Shown: piece by piece, positions 15,520-23,013 of the stretch
Position numbering within the stretch: position 1 is the first letter of the stretch
Layout of the letters: each line of letters starts with the position of its first letter
Origin: UBA6168 sp964442355
GTDB taxonomy: Bacteria > Bacteroidota > Bacteroidia > Chitinophagales > Saprospiraceae
Reading direction: 5' to 3'
DNA length: 40,929 nucleotides
Assembly (NCBI GenBank): GCA_964442355.1
Contig: CAYTZS010000020.1
Location: forward strand, 1 to 40,929
Made by a program: the position numbers and the translations under genes
The notes under the pieces: model-generated
Databases searched by the model: none
What the model was told of the DNA's origin: nothing
Seen by the model: only the letters and a program-made list of their open reading frames with translations

Positions 15520-15599
15520 AAAGGTTCAAAAAGTTAAGTTGAGTGGGCATAAAATGGCCTAAAACCTTTACCACCCTCTCAACCTCCTAAACCTTTTCC
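15511..15599. repeat. Imperfect word-repeat hairpin, family D relative
   Basis: The left arm 15511-15541 has AAGGTTTAAAAAGGTTCAAAAAG. The loop contains GGGCATAA (15545-15552), identical to the loop core of the copy at 14018-14090. The right arm 15557-15599 has CCTAAAACCTTT and CTCCTAAACCTTTT. The stop codon of the nucleoside phosphorylase (15517-15519) is within the left arm. Confidence 0.7.
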
Positions 15600-15607
15600 T
15601 ACTTTTG
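15600..15607 (+). promoter_or_regulatory. -7 box TACTTTTG for the aminotransferase
   Basis: A perfect TAnnTTTG match 65 bases before the ATG, immediately after the right arm of the repeat hairpin. The -33 element is not obvious (a TTTA lies at roughly the right distance). The hairpin plus this box suggest that the aminotransferase has its own promoter. Confidence 0.5.
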
Positions 15608-15672
15608 CAACTCGAATCTTCGCCCTACCGTTTGAGCCATTTTCTTAAACATCACATTTAAAACTTTTCAGC

Positions 15673-16881
15673 ATGTCTTCAGTAGCAGTGCAGCCACTTT
15701 CCCGTTTGGTTTTGGAAATGAACGAGAGCGCCACCATCAAAATGGCACAAATGGCCCGTGACCTCAAGTCCAAAGGCCACGATGTAATTGACCTCAGCCT
15801 CGGCGAACCCGATTTCGATACCCCTGCTCACATCAAGGAGGCGGCCAAACAGGCGCTCGATGCTGGTTTTACGAAGTACACCCCAGTGCCGGGCCTCGTG
15901 GAATTGCGCCAAGCCATCGTCAACAAGTTCAAACGGGACAACGGGCTGGAGTTTGGCATCAACCAAATCGTGGTGAGCAACGGCGCTAAGCAGACCATCG
16001 CCAACCTCTGCCTCGCTATCCTCGACCCGGGCGACGAAGTCATCATCTTCGCACCGTACTGGGTCAGCTATGCCGAAATCGTGAAGATGTGCCAAGGCGT
16101 GCCCGTGGAAGTGGGCGCTGGCATCGAGCAGGACTTTAAGGTGAGCGCCGACCAAGTTGCCGCTGCCATCACCGACCGCACGAAGGCCGTGCTTTTCAGC
16201 TCGCCCTGCAACCCGACTGGTTCGGTGTACAGCAAGGCCGAATTGGAGGCTATCGCTGCCGTCATCGCACCGCACGAGCAGATAGTCATCATCTCCGACG
16301 AGATTTACGAATACATCAACTTCACGGGCAGCCACGCCAGTATCGGTGCCGTGGAGAGCGTGAAGCACCGCACCGTGACGGTCAACGGCTTTGCCAAGGG
16401 CTTTGCCATGACGGGCTGGCGCCTCGGTTACATGGGCGGCCCGGCATACTTGGCGGCTGCTTGCGCAAAAATCCAGGGACAGTTTACCAGCGGTGCCAAT
16501 TCCTTCAGCCAGAAGGCAGCTGCCTTCGCCCTCGATGCGGACATGACGCCGACCCACAAAATGCGGGACGAGTTTCTCCAACGCCGCAACATCGTGATTG
16601 GACTTTTGGAACAGATACCCGGCTTCATCGTCAACAAGCCGGAGGGGGCGTTCTACGTCTTCCCCGACATCAGTCACTACTTCGGCAAGTCCGACGGCAA
16701 CGTCACCATCCACACTGCCGACGATTTTTGCGAATTTTTGCTGCTGAATGCCCACGTAGGCGTGGTTGGCGGCGATTCGTTCGGTGCGCCGGATTGCTTC
16801 AGGATTTCGTATGCTGCCAGCGAGGAGTCGCTTCGGAAGGCGATTGGCAGGATTGCGGAGGCGGTAAAAAAGCTGAAATAA
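15673..16881 (+). CDS. Aspartate/aromatic-type aminotransferase (class I, PLP-dependent)
   Basis: 402 residues, cytosolic. It transfers the amino group of aspartate or a related amino acid to 2-oxoglutarate. Visible features are DLSLGEPDFDTPAHI near the N-terminus, the YTPVPGLVELRQAI helix, PYWVSY (cofactor stacking), SSPCNPTG, SDEIYEYINF, and the Schiff-base lysine K242 in NGFAKGFAMTGWRLGY. A C-terminal FRISYAAS with the carboxylate-binding Arg follows. This matches the class I subgroup Ib aspartate aminotransferases common in Bacteroidota. The exact substrate (aspartate, aromatic or prephenate) is not resolvable by eye. The ATG at 15673 follows a purine-poor leader, as is usual in the phylum. 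The TAA stop is joined directly to a family A hairpin. Confidence 0.93.
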   Translation: MSSVAVQPLSRLVLEMNESATIKMAQMARDLKSKGHDVIDLSLGEPDFDTPAHIKEAAKQALDAGFTKYTPVPGLVELRQAIVNKFKRDNGLEFGINQIVVSNGAKQTIANLCLAILDPGDEVIIFAPYWVSYAEIVKMCQGVPVEVGAGIEQDFKVSADQVAAAITDRTKAVLFSSPCNPTGSVYSKAELEAIAAVIAPHEQIVIISDEIYEYINFTGSHASIGAVESVKHRTVTVNGFAKGFAMTGWRLGYMGGPAYLAAACAKIQGQFTSGANSFSQKAAAFALDADMTPTHKMRDEFLQRRNIVIGLLEQIPGFIVNKPEGAFYVFPDISHYFGKSDGNVTIHTADDFCEFLLLNAHVGVVGGDSFGAPDCFRISYAASEESLRKAIGRIAEAVKKLK

Positions 16882-16956
16882 GAATTGAAAATGGAGAATT
16901 GAAAATTGAAAATGATGGACAGCCGTGCATCATTCTCCATTTTCCATTCTCCATTA
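16882..16956. repeat. Word-repeat hairpin, family A, loop with GCCGTG
   Basis: The left arm 16882-16916 has GAATTGAAAATGGAGAATTG. The loop contains GCCGTG (16922-16927), as in the copy at 12966-13048. The right arm 16929-16956 has CATTCTCCATTTTCCATTC. It touches the stops of both convergent genes (aminotransferase TAA 16879-16881, carbonic anhydrase stop 16954-16956). Confidence 0.85.
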
Positions 16957-17466
16957 TTTAAACCACCCCGCATACATCACATAATTGTTGGCAATGCGCT
17001 CCACGGTTCCCTTGAACACCTCTGGTGGGATGGCCTTCACTTTTTTGGCAGGCACACCGGCGTAGATATGGCCGGGTTCCAGTATTGAGTTTTCCAGCAC
17101 AACAGCTCCGGCAGCGATGAGGCAGTTCTCACCGACCACAGCATGGTCCATTACGATGGCACCCATGCCTACCAGCACATTGTCGTGGATGGTGCAGCCG
17201 TGTACCATGGCTCGATGTCCAATGCTGACGTTGTTGCCGATGGTGGTGCTGGCCTTGAGGTAGGTGCCGTGGATGATGGCACCATCTTGCACGTTTACTT
17301 TGTTGCCCATGCGGATGCTGTTCACGTCCCCTCGGATGACGGCAGTGAACCAGACGCTGCATTGGTTGCCCATGACGACGTCGCCGATGATGGTTGCGTT
17401 GTCGGCGAGGTAGCAGTCTTCGCCAAATTGTGGGGTGAAGCCCCGGACGGGTTTGATGAGTGCCAT
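16954..17466 (-). CDS. Gamma-class carbonic anhydrase-like protein (PaaY/YrdA family)
   Basis: 170 residues of left-handed beta-helix hexapeptide repeats (IGDVVMG, VGMGAIV, IAAGAVV and others). The three metal-binding histidines of the gamma class are H66 (IIHGTY), H84 and H89 (GHRAMVHGC). The ending HIYAGVPAKKVK is typical of the YrdA/PaaY group. Members hydrate CO2 or act as thioesterases; whether this one is an active anhydrase is not certain. The PaaY resemblance is mildly interesting given the orphan paaD 14 kb away, but YrdA-like copies are found in most Bacteroidota regardless. The ATG is at 17466 and its stop codon is part of a family A repeat. Confidence 0.93.
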   Translation of the reverse strand: MALIKPVRGFTPQFGEDCYLADNATIIGDVVMGNQCSVWFTAVIRGDVNSIRMGNKVNVQDGAIIHGTYLKASTTIGNNVSIGHRAMVHGCTIHDNVLVGMGAIVMDHAVVGENCLIAAGAVVLENSILEPGHIYAGVPAKKVKAIPPEVFKGTVERIANNYVMYAGWFK

Positions 17467-17473
17467 GTAGGAA

Positions 17474-17538
17474 GTTATGAGTTATGAGTTATGAGTTTGA
17501 GATTGCGCTGCAATAATTCATAACTCATAACTCATAAC
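17474..17538. repeat. Word-repeat hairpin, family B (ATGAGTT words)
   Basis: The left arm 17474-17498 is three copies of GTTATGA(G) ending in GTTT. The right arm 17514-17538 is TTCATAACTCATAACTCATAAC. The loop is about 15 bases. It lies between two genes on the minus strand, 18 bases after the DUF4349 stop and just ahead of the carbonic anhydrase start. Confidence 0.85.
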
Positions 17539-17556
17539 CAAACAATATCCTATGAA

Positions 17557-18498
17557 TTAACTCTGCTTCCGCCTGATTTTTGACCAGACCCACCTGCGTT
17601 TCCACCACAGCAAGCCGCCGATGAGGAGCAAAGGCCAGATGTTGACGAAGAAAATCACGATGCCTTGCAGCATGTCCCAGCCGTTCTTTAGGCCGCTGAC
17701 GAGCTTCGACCAGAACGACTCGTGGAAGACATTCGGTTCTGGATGGTATTCAATGGCTTGGTAGAGTTCGAGGCGGATGGTGCTCATGCCCACTTGGTCT
17801 TTGAGGTAACGCAGGCGGCCTTCCTTTGCCTCGATTTCCTCTTGGATGATGCGGATTTGCTCCTCGGCATCCAGCACGTCCTTCACGGTTTTGGCCTTGG
17901 TGCGCAGGATGTCCACGTAGCGGTCACGCACTTCTTTTTTGGTCTTGAGGCGGGTGGTGATGTCCACAAACTCCTCGGTCACGTCCTGTGAGTTGATCCG
18001 CTTGTACTGCGTGTGGATGGCATCCGAGCCGAGTTCTTCCAGCAACGAATCGAAGTGGGCAGCGGGCACTCGGATGGTGATGGCGTTGGTGATTTCGTAG
18101 CTGCTGTTGTTCAGCTCGCTGTCAGAGACGTAGCCGCCATGCTTCGTGGCCAATTGGTTGGCTTTGCGGCTGCTGGCGTTCACGTCCTCCACTTGGATGC
18201 GGTAGTTGGCGGTCTTGATGATTTGCCGGGCGATTTTCTCAGCGACAGGCTCCTTGCCGGGAATGGGCTGGGTTGGTTGTTGTGGCTGGCCTTGCTGGGG
18301 TGGGGCAGGGGGCGGGGTTCTGTCGCGTTCTTGGGGCGACTCCTCCGATTCCGTGGCAAAACCTTCTGCGCCTGCTGCGGCTTGGTCAGTTGCGGCGGCG
18401 GGTTCTGCTTTTGAGAAATCAGCGTTGCCGGCATCTTTGCAGGCTGTGGCGAGTAGGAGGATTTGGCAAATGGCGAAGACAAGAATGGACTGTTTCAT
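17557..18498 (-). CDS. DUF4349 lipoprotein
   Basis: 313 residues. The signal peptide ends LLLATAC (C20), a good lipobox. A Pro/Gln/Glu-rich linker (about 25-90, with PPPAPPQQGQPQQPTQPIPG) follows. The DUF4349 domain contains IIKTANYRIQVEDVNAS, GGYVSDSELNN and RVPAAHFDSLLEELG. A long coiled coil (VDITTRLKTKKEVRDRY through EEIEAKEGRLRYLKDQVG), a C-terminal transmembrane helix (IVIFFVNIWPLLLIGGLLWW) and a basic tail complete it. The topology suggests an envelope protein spanning the periplasm; no function is established for the family. The start at 18498 begins the signal peptide. It is divergent from the amylase gene. Confidence 0.88.
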   Translation of the reverse strand: MKQSILVFAICQILLLATACKDAGNADFSKAEPAAATDQAAAGAEGFATESEESPQERDRTPPPAPPQQGQPQQPTQPIPGKEPVAEKIARQIIKTANYRIQVEDVNASSRKANQLATKHGGYVSDSELNNSSYEITNAITIRVPAAHFDSLLEELGSDAIHTQYKRINSQDVTEEFVDITTRLKTKKEVRDRYVDILRTKAKTVKDVLDAEEQIRIIQEEIEAKEGRLRYLKDQVGMSTIRLELYQAIEYHPEPNVFHESFWSKLVSGLKNGWDMLQGIVIFFVNIWPLLLIGGLLWWKRRWVWSKIRRKQS

Positions 18499-18587
18499 AA
18501 CGGGATTTGATTTTCGTGGATAGATGCAGTTTGCAAGAAAAAAGACACAAAAGCGGCGTTTATTTTTTGCTGGCATAAAACGCTGGG

Positions 18588-18617
18588 TTTGCCCCTGTTT
18601 CACATTGCTTACCTTTG
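18588..18617 (+). promoter_or_regulatory. Bacteroidota-type promoter for the alpha-amylase
   Basis: TTTG at 18588-18591 and a perfect -7 element TACCTTTG at 18610-18617, with an 18-base spacer. This is close to the TTTG-N19-TAnnTTTG arrangement used by the phylum's primary sigma factor. The predicted start of transcription is about 30 bases before the ATG at 18653. Confidence 0.65.
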
Positions 18618-18652
18618 CCAAGCAGGTATCCTCCTGTTTCAAACCAAAAGAT

Positions 18653-21487
18653 ATGTCCATGACCCGTTTTTTCACCCTCCTGTTTTTGTTGCTTTGCTTC
18701 GCAAAAACCGCTCAAGCACAAGTCATCTGGGCCGAACCCGTGTTCCCAACGGAAGGGCAGCCCGTCACCATTTACTTTGATGCCACGCAAGGCTCCGGCG
18801 GCCTCGCCAACTGCAACTGCGACGTGTACCTGCACACGGGCGTCATCACGAGCACCAGCACCGGGCCCAGCGACTGGCAGTACGTCGTGACGACATGGGG
18901 ACAAGGCAACCCAGCGTGGAAGATGAACCCCGTCAGTGGCCAGCCCAACGTGTACAGCTACGACATTACGCCCACCATCCGTGATTATTATGGCGTGACC
19001 AATGCCAATGAAACCATCGAGCAAATGGCTTTTGTTTTTCGGAACATCACTGGCTCGCTGGAAGGCAAGGACGTGGGCGGGTCTGACATTTACTACAATG
19101 TTTACCCTGACAACTCGGTGTTCAGCATGACGCTCATCACGCCGTCGCAGCAGGCCATCTTCGCTAGCCTCGGGCAGGTGATACCGGTGCAGGCTGCGAC
19201 CACGCAAACGGCTGACTTCGAGGTGATTGACAATGGTGCGACCATCTACACGGCTTCGGGCATTTCGTTGAACTACAACCTGACCGTGAGCAGTGGCGGG
19301 GCGCACCTCGTGGAAGTTCGGGCGACCAATGGCACGGACGTCGTGAGCCGCTTTTTCAACTACGTTATCCCTGCCGCAACCACTGTTGAGGCGCTGCCCG
19401 TTGGCACAGACCTGGGTATCAACTACGTCTCCGACACACAAGTTCGACTGGCGTTTTACGCCCCCGGAAAAGACTTCTCCTACGTCATTGGCGACTTCAA
19501 CGACTGGCAGTTCAGCGACGACTACCAAATGAAGCGCATCCCCGATGGCAACACTTGGTGGGTTGACGTGGCGGGTCTCACCCCCGGCCAGTACTACGCC
19601 TTCCAGTACGTGGTGGACGGCAATATCCGCATTGGCGACCCCTACTGCAAGCTCGTGCTCGACCCCTCCAACGACCAGTACATCCCCGCCGAGACGTTCC
19701 CGAACTTGCCGCCTTACCCTGTGGGCAAAACCTCTGGCATTGCCTCGCTGCTGCGCACCGCCGAGCCAGACTTCGACTGGCAGCATGACAACTACGACCG
19801 TCCCGAAAAGGACGAACTCATCATTTACGAGATGTTGATGCGGGATTTTACCACTAAGAAAAACTACCAGACGCTGCTCGACACGCTGGATTATTTGCAG
19901 CGCCTCGGCATCAACGCCATCGAGCCAATGCCCATCAACGAGTTTGACGGGAACCTGAGCTGGGGCTACAACCCCACGTACCACTATGCCCTCGACAAGT
20001 TCTACGGCACGCCGGAGGCGTTCAAGACCTTGGTGGATGCCTGCCACGAGCGGGACATCGCCATCATCCTCGACGTGGTGTTCAACCATGCGCACGAGAA
20101 AAACCCGTTCTGCTTGTTGTATTGGGACGCTGCCAACAACCGTCCTGCCGCCAACAACCCGTGGCTGAACCAGCAGGCGCCGCACGATTTTAGCGTGTTC
20201 TACGACTTCAACCACGAGAGCCAAGCCACGAAATACTACGTGAAGAGGGTGCTGGAACAATGGCTGGAGGATTACCACGTGGATGGTTTCCGCTTCGACC
20301 TCTCGAAGGGCTTGACGCAGAACACCAGCGGCCCGTTCGATGCCGGAGCCTACGACGCTACCCGCATTGCCACGCTGAAAGACTATGCCAACACCGTCTG
20401 GGCGGTTGACCCAACGGCCTACGTCATCTTGGAGCATTTTGCCGCCAACACCGAGGAGGAAGAACTGAGCGACTACGGCTGCATGTTCTGGGGCGGCGCA
20501 GGCATCCACAACCAATTCCTCGAAAGCTCGATGGGCTTCCCCAGCAACTTCAACGGGGCCAGCTACAAGAGCAAGGGCTGGGACGACCCACACCTCATCG
20601 CCTACATGGAGAGCCACGACGAGGAGCGGATGATGTTCAAAAACCGCACCTTCGGCAACAACTCCGTACCCAGCTACAACGTGCGCAACCTGCCCATCGC
20701 CCTCGACCGGGCAGCACTCACGAGCGTGTTTTACCTCAGCATTCCCGGCCCGAAGATGCTCTGGCAGTTCGGGGAAATGGGCTACGACTTCTCCATCAAC
20801 CGCTGCGAGGACGGCACCATCAACAACGCCTGCCGCCTGTCGCCAAAGCCCATCCGCTGGGACTACATGGCCAACCCCGACCGGGTTGACCTCTGGAACG
20901 TGGTGCGCCAGATGAACATCCTGCGCACGGAGAACGAGACGTTCCGCACCACCGATTTTGTGATGAACACCAGCAGTTTCCATAAGACCATCCACCTGAA
21001 CCACCCGACGATGAACGCCGTTGTGCTCGGCAATTTCAATGTGTCGCCTAACACCGTAGCACCCAACTTCCAGCATACGGGCTGGTGGTACGAGTACTTC
21101 ACGGGCGACAGCCTGAACGTGGAGAACGTGGCGACGCCGCTCGATTTTACTGCCGGGGAGTACCGCCTCTACACCGATGTGCGGGTGACGCCGCCCAGTT
21201 TCTTCACCGATACGGAGGAGGTCGTGCCCGGCCAGCCCTTCGAGTGGGCCATCTCGCCCAACCCTACCAGCGGCAATGTGACGATTGATTTGCTACTGGA
21301 AAAAAATGCGACTGTGCGGCTTTCTGTATTCGATGCCCTGGGCCGTGTGGCCGTTGATTTAGGGGAAGAAACACTGCCTGCTGGCCAGCACCAATTGCGG
21401 GAGCAGTTGAACTTGGGCAGCGGCATTTACTTCATGGTGGTAAACGTGGAAGGCAGCATTGGCGTGAGGAAGGTGCTGGTGCGTTGA
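18653..21487 (+). CDS. Secreted GH13 alpha-amylase-like enzyme with T9SS sorting domain
   Basis: 944 residues. A signal peptide (cut near AQA-QV) is followed by an N-terminal beta-sandwich (about 24-120) and a Big/E-set segment. A CBM48-like module comes next (LAFYAPGKDFSYVIGDFNDW), then the GH13 barrel from about residue 390. Conserved regions are DVVFNH (D474), GFRFDLSKG with nucleophile D549, VILEHFA with acid/base E594, and ESHDEERM with D656, so the catalytic triad is complete. The C-terminus (AISPNPTSGNVTIDL, LPAGQHQL, LGSGIYFMVVN, RKVLVR) is a type-A T9SS domain. The enzyme should act outside the cell or on its surface on starch or glycogen-like glucans. The N-terminal modules and full triad also allow branching- or pullulanase-like activity. 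No SusC/SusD pair is nearby. Confidence 0.92.
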   Translation: MSMTRFFTLLFLLLCFAKTAQAQVIWAEPVFPTEGQPVTIYFDATQGSGGLANCNCDVYLHTGVITSTSTGPSDWQYVVTTWGQGNPAWKMNPVSGQPNVYSYDITPTIRDYYGVTNANETIEQMAFVFRNITGSLEGKDVGGSDIYYNVYPDNSVFSMTLITPSQQAIFASLGQVIPVQAATTQTADFEVIDNGATIYTASGISLNYNLTVSSGGAHLVEVRATNGTDVVSRFFNYVIPAATTVEALPVGTDLGINYVSDTQVRLAFYAPGKDFSYVIGDFNDWQFSDDYQMKRIPDGNTWWVDVAGLTPGQYYAFQYVVDGNIRIGDPYCKLVLDPSNDQYIPAETFPNLPPYPVGKTSGIASLLRTAEPDFDWQHDNYDRPEKDELIIYEMLMRDFTTKKNYQTLLDTLDYLQRLGINAIEPMPINEFDGNLSWGYNPTYHYALDKFYGTPEAFKTLVDACHERDIAIILDVVFNHAHEKNPFCLLYWDAANNRPAANNPWLNQQAPHDFSVFYDFNHESQATKYYVKRVLEQWLEDYHVDGFRFDLSKGLTQNTSGPFDAGAYDATRIATLKDYANTVWAVDPTAYVILEHFAANTEEEELSDYGCMFWGGAGIHNQFLESSMGFPSNFNGASYKSKGWDDPHLIAYMESHDEERMMFKNRTFGNNSVPSYNVRNLPIALDRAALTSVFYLSIPGPKMLWQFGEMGYDFSINRCEDGTINNACRLSPKPIRWDYMANPDRVDLWNVVRQMNILRTENETFRTTDFVMNTSSFHKTIHLNHPTMNAVVLGNFNVSPNTVAPNFQHTGWWYEYFTGDSLNVENVATPLDFTAGEYRLYTDVRVTPPSFFTDTEEVVPGQPFEWAISPNPTSGNVTIDLLLEKNATVRLSVFDALGRVAVDLGEETLPAGQHQLREQLNLGSGIYFMVVNVEGSIGVRKVLVR

Positions 21488-21533
21488 CACTGATGTAAGC
21501 GATGCGGTTGCCCCAAACAATTTCATCGATTGC

Positions 21534-21568
21534 AAAAAAAAGGAGGCTGCAACGTCAGTTGCAGCCTC
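21534..21568 (-). terminator. Rho-independent terminator for the DUF4382 gene
   Basis: The 11-bp stem GAGGCTGCAAC/GTTGCAGCCTC with a 4-base loop (21543-21568) is followed, on the minus strand, by a run of T (the A run at 21534-21541). It lies 40 bases after the DUF4382 stop. On the plus strand it could also help stop the amylase transcript, but there the T tract is missing. Confidence 0.92.
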
Positions 21569-21608
21569 TCAATGCAAACAATAGAACAGGTATTCTTCTC
21601 TTACTTCT

Positions 21609-22583
21609 TTATGGCAATAAGCCCAATACCAGCACCGCAACGGATACGGTGGCATTGGCGTCCACACTCAAGTTTTGCAGGCTAAGGCCGAGGTTGGTGA
21701 GCAATTCCAATTTCAATTCTCCTTTTACTTCCATTTGGCCATCATTGTCCTTGTCTTCATAGCCGAAGAAGTGCAGCTCATAATCGCCCTCTTCGAGGAA
21801 TGCCAGTGTGTACTCGCCTTGCCCATTTACGACGGCGCTGGTCACGGCATTTTTGAATTGCAACATGCCCTCACCTTGCCCAGCTAGCTCCGTTTCTTTG
21901 TTGAATGTGCCTTTCGTGTAGGCATAGACGATGATTTTCTCACCTCCCACACCAAGGTTATCGGCACAGGTGCCCGTCACTTTCCCAGCTTTGGTCTTTG
22001 CAACCAAGCGGACAGCGCTGTTCAGTTCCGTGTCTGCCACGAAATCATACTGGTCGCCGGCTTGGGGGGCATCTTCGTAGCGGATGGATTTCCGAAGGTC
22101 AAAGTCAAGCACGACATTGGTTTGTCCTTCTGCTTGTACCTCAAAGTCGCCCGTGTTAATGCGGATTTCATTGCTGGCAGAAGACGATGCTTGGAGGTTG
22201 TGCTTCACATTGTCCGTGGAGAGGACGTAGCAGCCGGGCGAGTTGCCATCGGCGTCGGTTTGGTAGTCAAGCACCAAGGTCACATCGGTGTAGTTGCCGC
22301 TTTCCAGCTCAGTTGTGCCGAGGATTTTTGTATTGCCCTGCTGGTAGGCCATCAGGTCGATGGTCTGTTTGGTGAACCCGCTGATTTCCTTGCCATCCAC
22401 CTTTACGGCAGCAATGGTGACGAAAGTGCCTTTTACGTTGGCATCATCCACTGGACCATCGGTGATTTCAAATTGCGTCATTCCAGTCACGCTGGAGTTG
22501 TCATCGTCTTTTGTGCAATTGGTGAACAAAATGGTGATGCCTAGTAGCAATGCTACTGTCCGAAAATACTTCATGGATTTCAT
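21609..22583 (-). CDS. DUF4382 lipoprotein
   Basis: 324 residues. The signal peptide ends LFTNC (C23), so it is a lipoprotein, and an Asp-rich stretch after the cysteine is typical of surface-exposed Bacteroidota lipoproteins. The DUF4382 domain starts at FEITDGPVDDANVKGTFVTI, with KVDGKEISGF and IDLMAYQQG. The second half has carboxypeptidase-regulatory-like beta-strands (GQGEYTLAFLEEGDYELHFFGYEDKDNDG). The role is unknown; binding or adhesion at the surface is a guess. The ATG at 22583 is used, though one six nucleotides... nine bases later (MKYF) is equally possible. Transcription ends at the clear terminator downstream. Confidence 0.87.
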   Translation of the reverse strand: MKSMKYFRTVALLLGITILFTNCTKDDDNSSVTGMTQFEITDGPVDDANVKGTFVTIAAVKVDGKEISGFTKQTIDLMAYQQGNTKILGTTELESGNYTDVTLVLDYQTDADGNSPGCYVLSTDNVKHNLQASSSASNEIRINTGDFEVQAEGQTNVVLDFDLRKSIRYEDAPQAGDQYDFVADTELNSAVRLVAKTKAGKVTGTCADNLGVGGEKIIVYAYTKGTFNKETELAGQGEGMLQFKNAVTSAVVNGQGEYTLAFLEEGDYELHFFGYEDKDNDGQMEVKGELKLELLTNLGLSLQNLSVDANATVSVAVLVLGLLP

Positions 22584-23013
22584 AAGCTTGTTGTTTTTGG
22601 TGAAAAAAAATGAGTCGTGTAAAGGTTTGACAGTGGCTTAAATGCTATTATTTTAGTTAGTAAAATGGGCGGCAAGCACCGCTTTATATCTATTTTTTTA
22701 ATAGGGAAGGTAATAGCAAAAAGTGTCGAGTAGCGAGAATGTTCGCAGGTGTGTGGAAATTTTATTTGTAGCGGTTTGTTTTCAGGGCTTTTTTATCTTG
22801 AAATAGGCATTTTGGGAGAGATAAACTATTGTGTGTGAATTGATTGAGCAATTGTTGCAGGGCGGCGGCATAAGACCCAATATGATGAAATTGGCCACGG
22901 ATTATACGGATTGGACACGGTTATATTATGAGTATTAAATCCGTGTCCAATCCGTGCAATCCGTGTCCCAATTGCTTTTAAACTTGAAGTCACGCCATTA
23001 ACAAAGCCAACGC
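22584..23013. other. Non-coding stretch between the DUF4382 and sugar-dehydrogenase genes
   Basis: 430 bases without a credible gene. The left 300 bases are AT-rich and must hold the DUF4382 promoter on the minus strand, but I see no good TAnnTTTG box. A strong inverted repeat occupies 22889-22973. Small open frames here lack any coding signature. Confidence 0.6.
22889..22973. repeat. Word-repeat hairpin, family E (CACGGATT words)
   Basis: The left arm 22889-22920 (words CCACGGATTATACGGATTGG, then ACACGG) pairs almost completely with the right arm 22941-22973 (CCGTGTCCAATCCGTGCAAT, then CCGTGTCCCAATT). The loop is 20 AT-rich bases. It lies 40 bases after the sugar-dehydrogenase stop on the minus strand. 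The design matches the other hairpins but the words are unrelated. Confidence 0.88.

Noticed and set aside
15679..16755. 358-codon open frame opposite the aminotransferase
   Set aside because: Same shadow effect; the plus-strand protein is unmistakable.
18560..21076. 838-codon open frame on the minus strand opposite the amylase
   Set aside because: Antisense shadow of a GC-rich coding frame: no motif, composition rich in Val/His/Gly/Arg typical of reversed codons, while the plus strand has a full GH13 enzyme.
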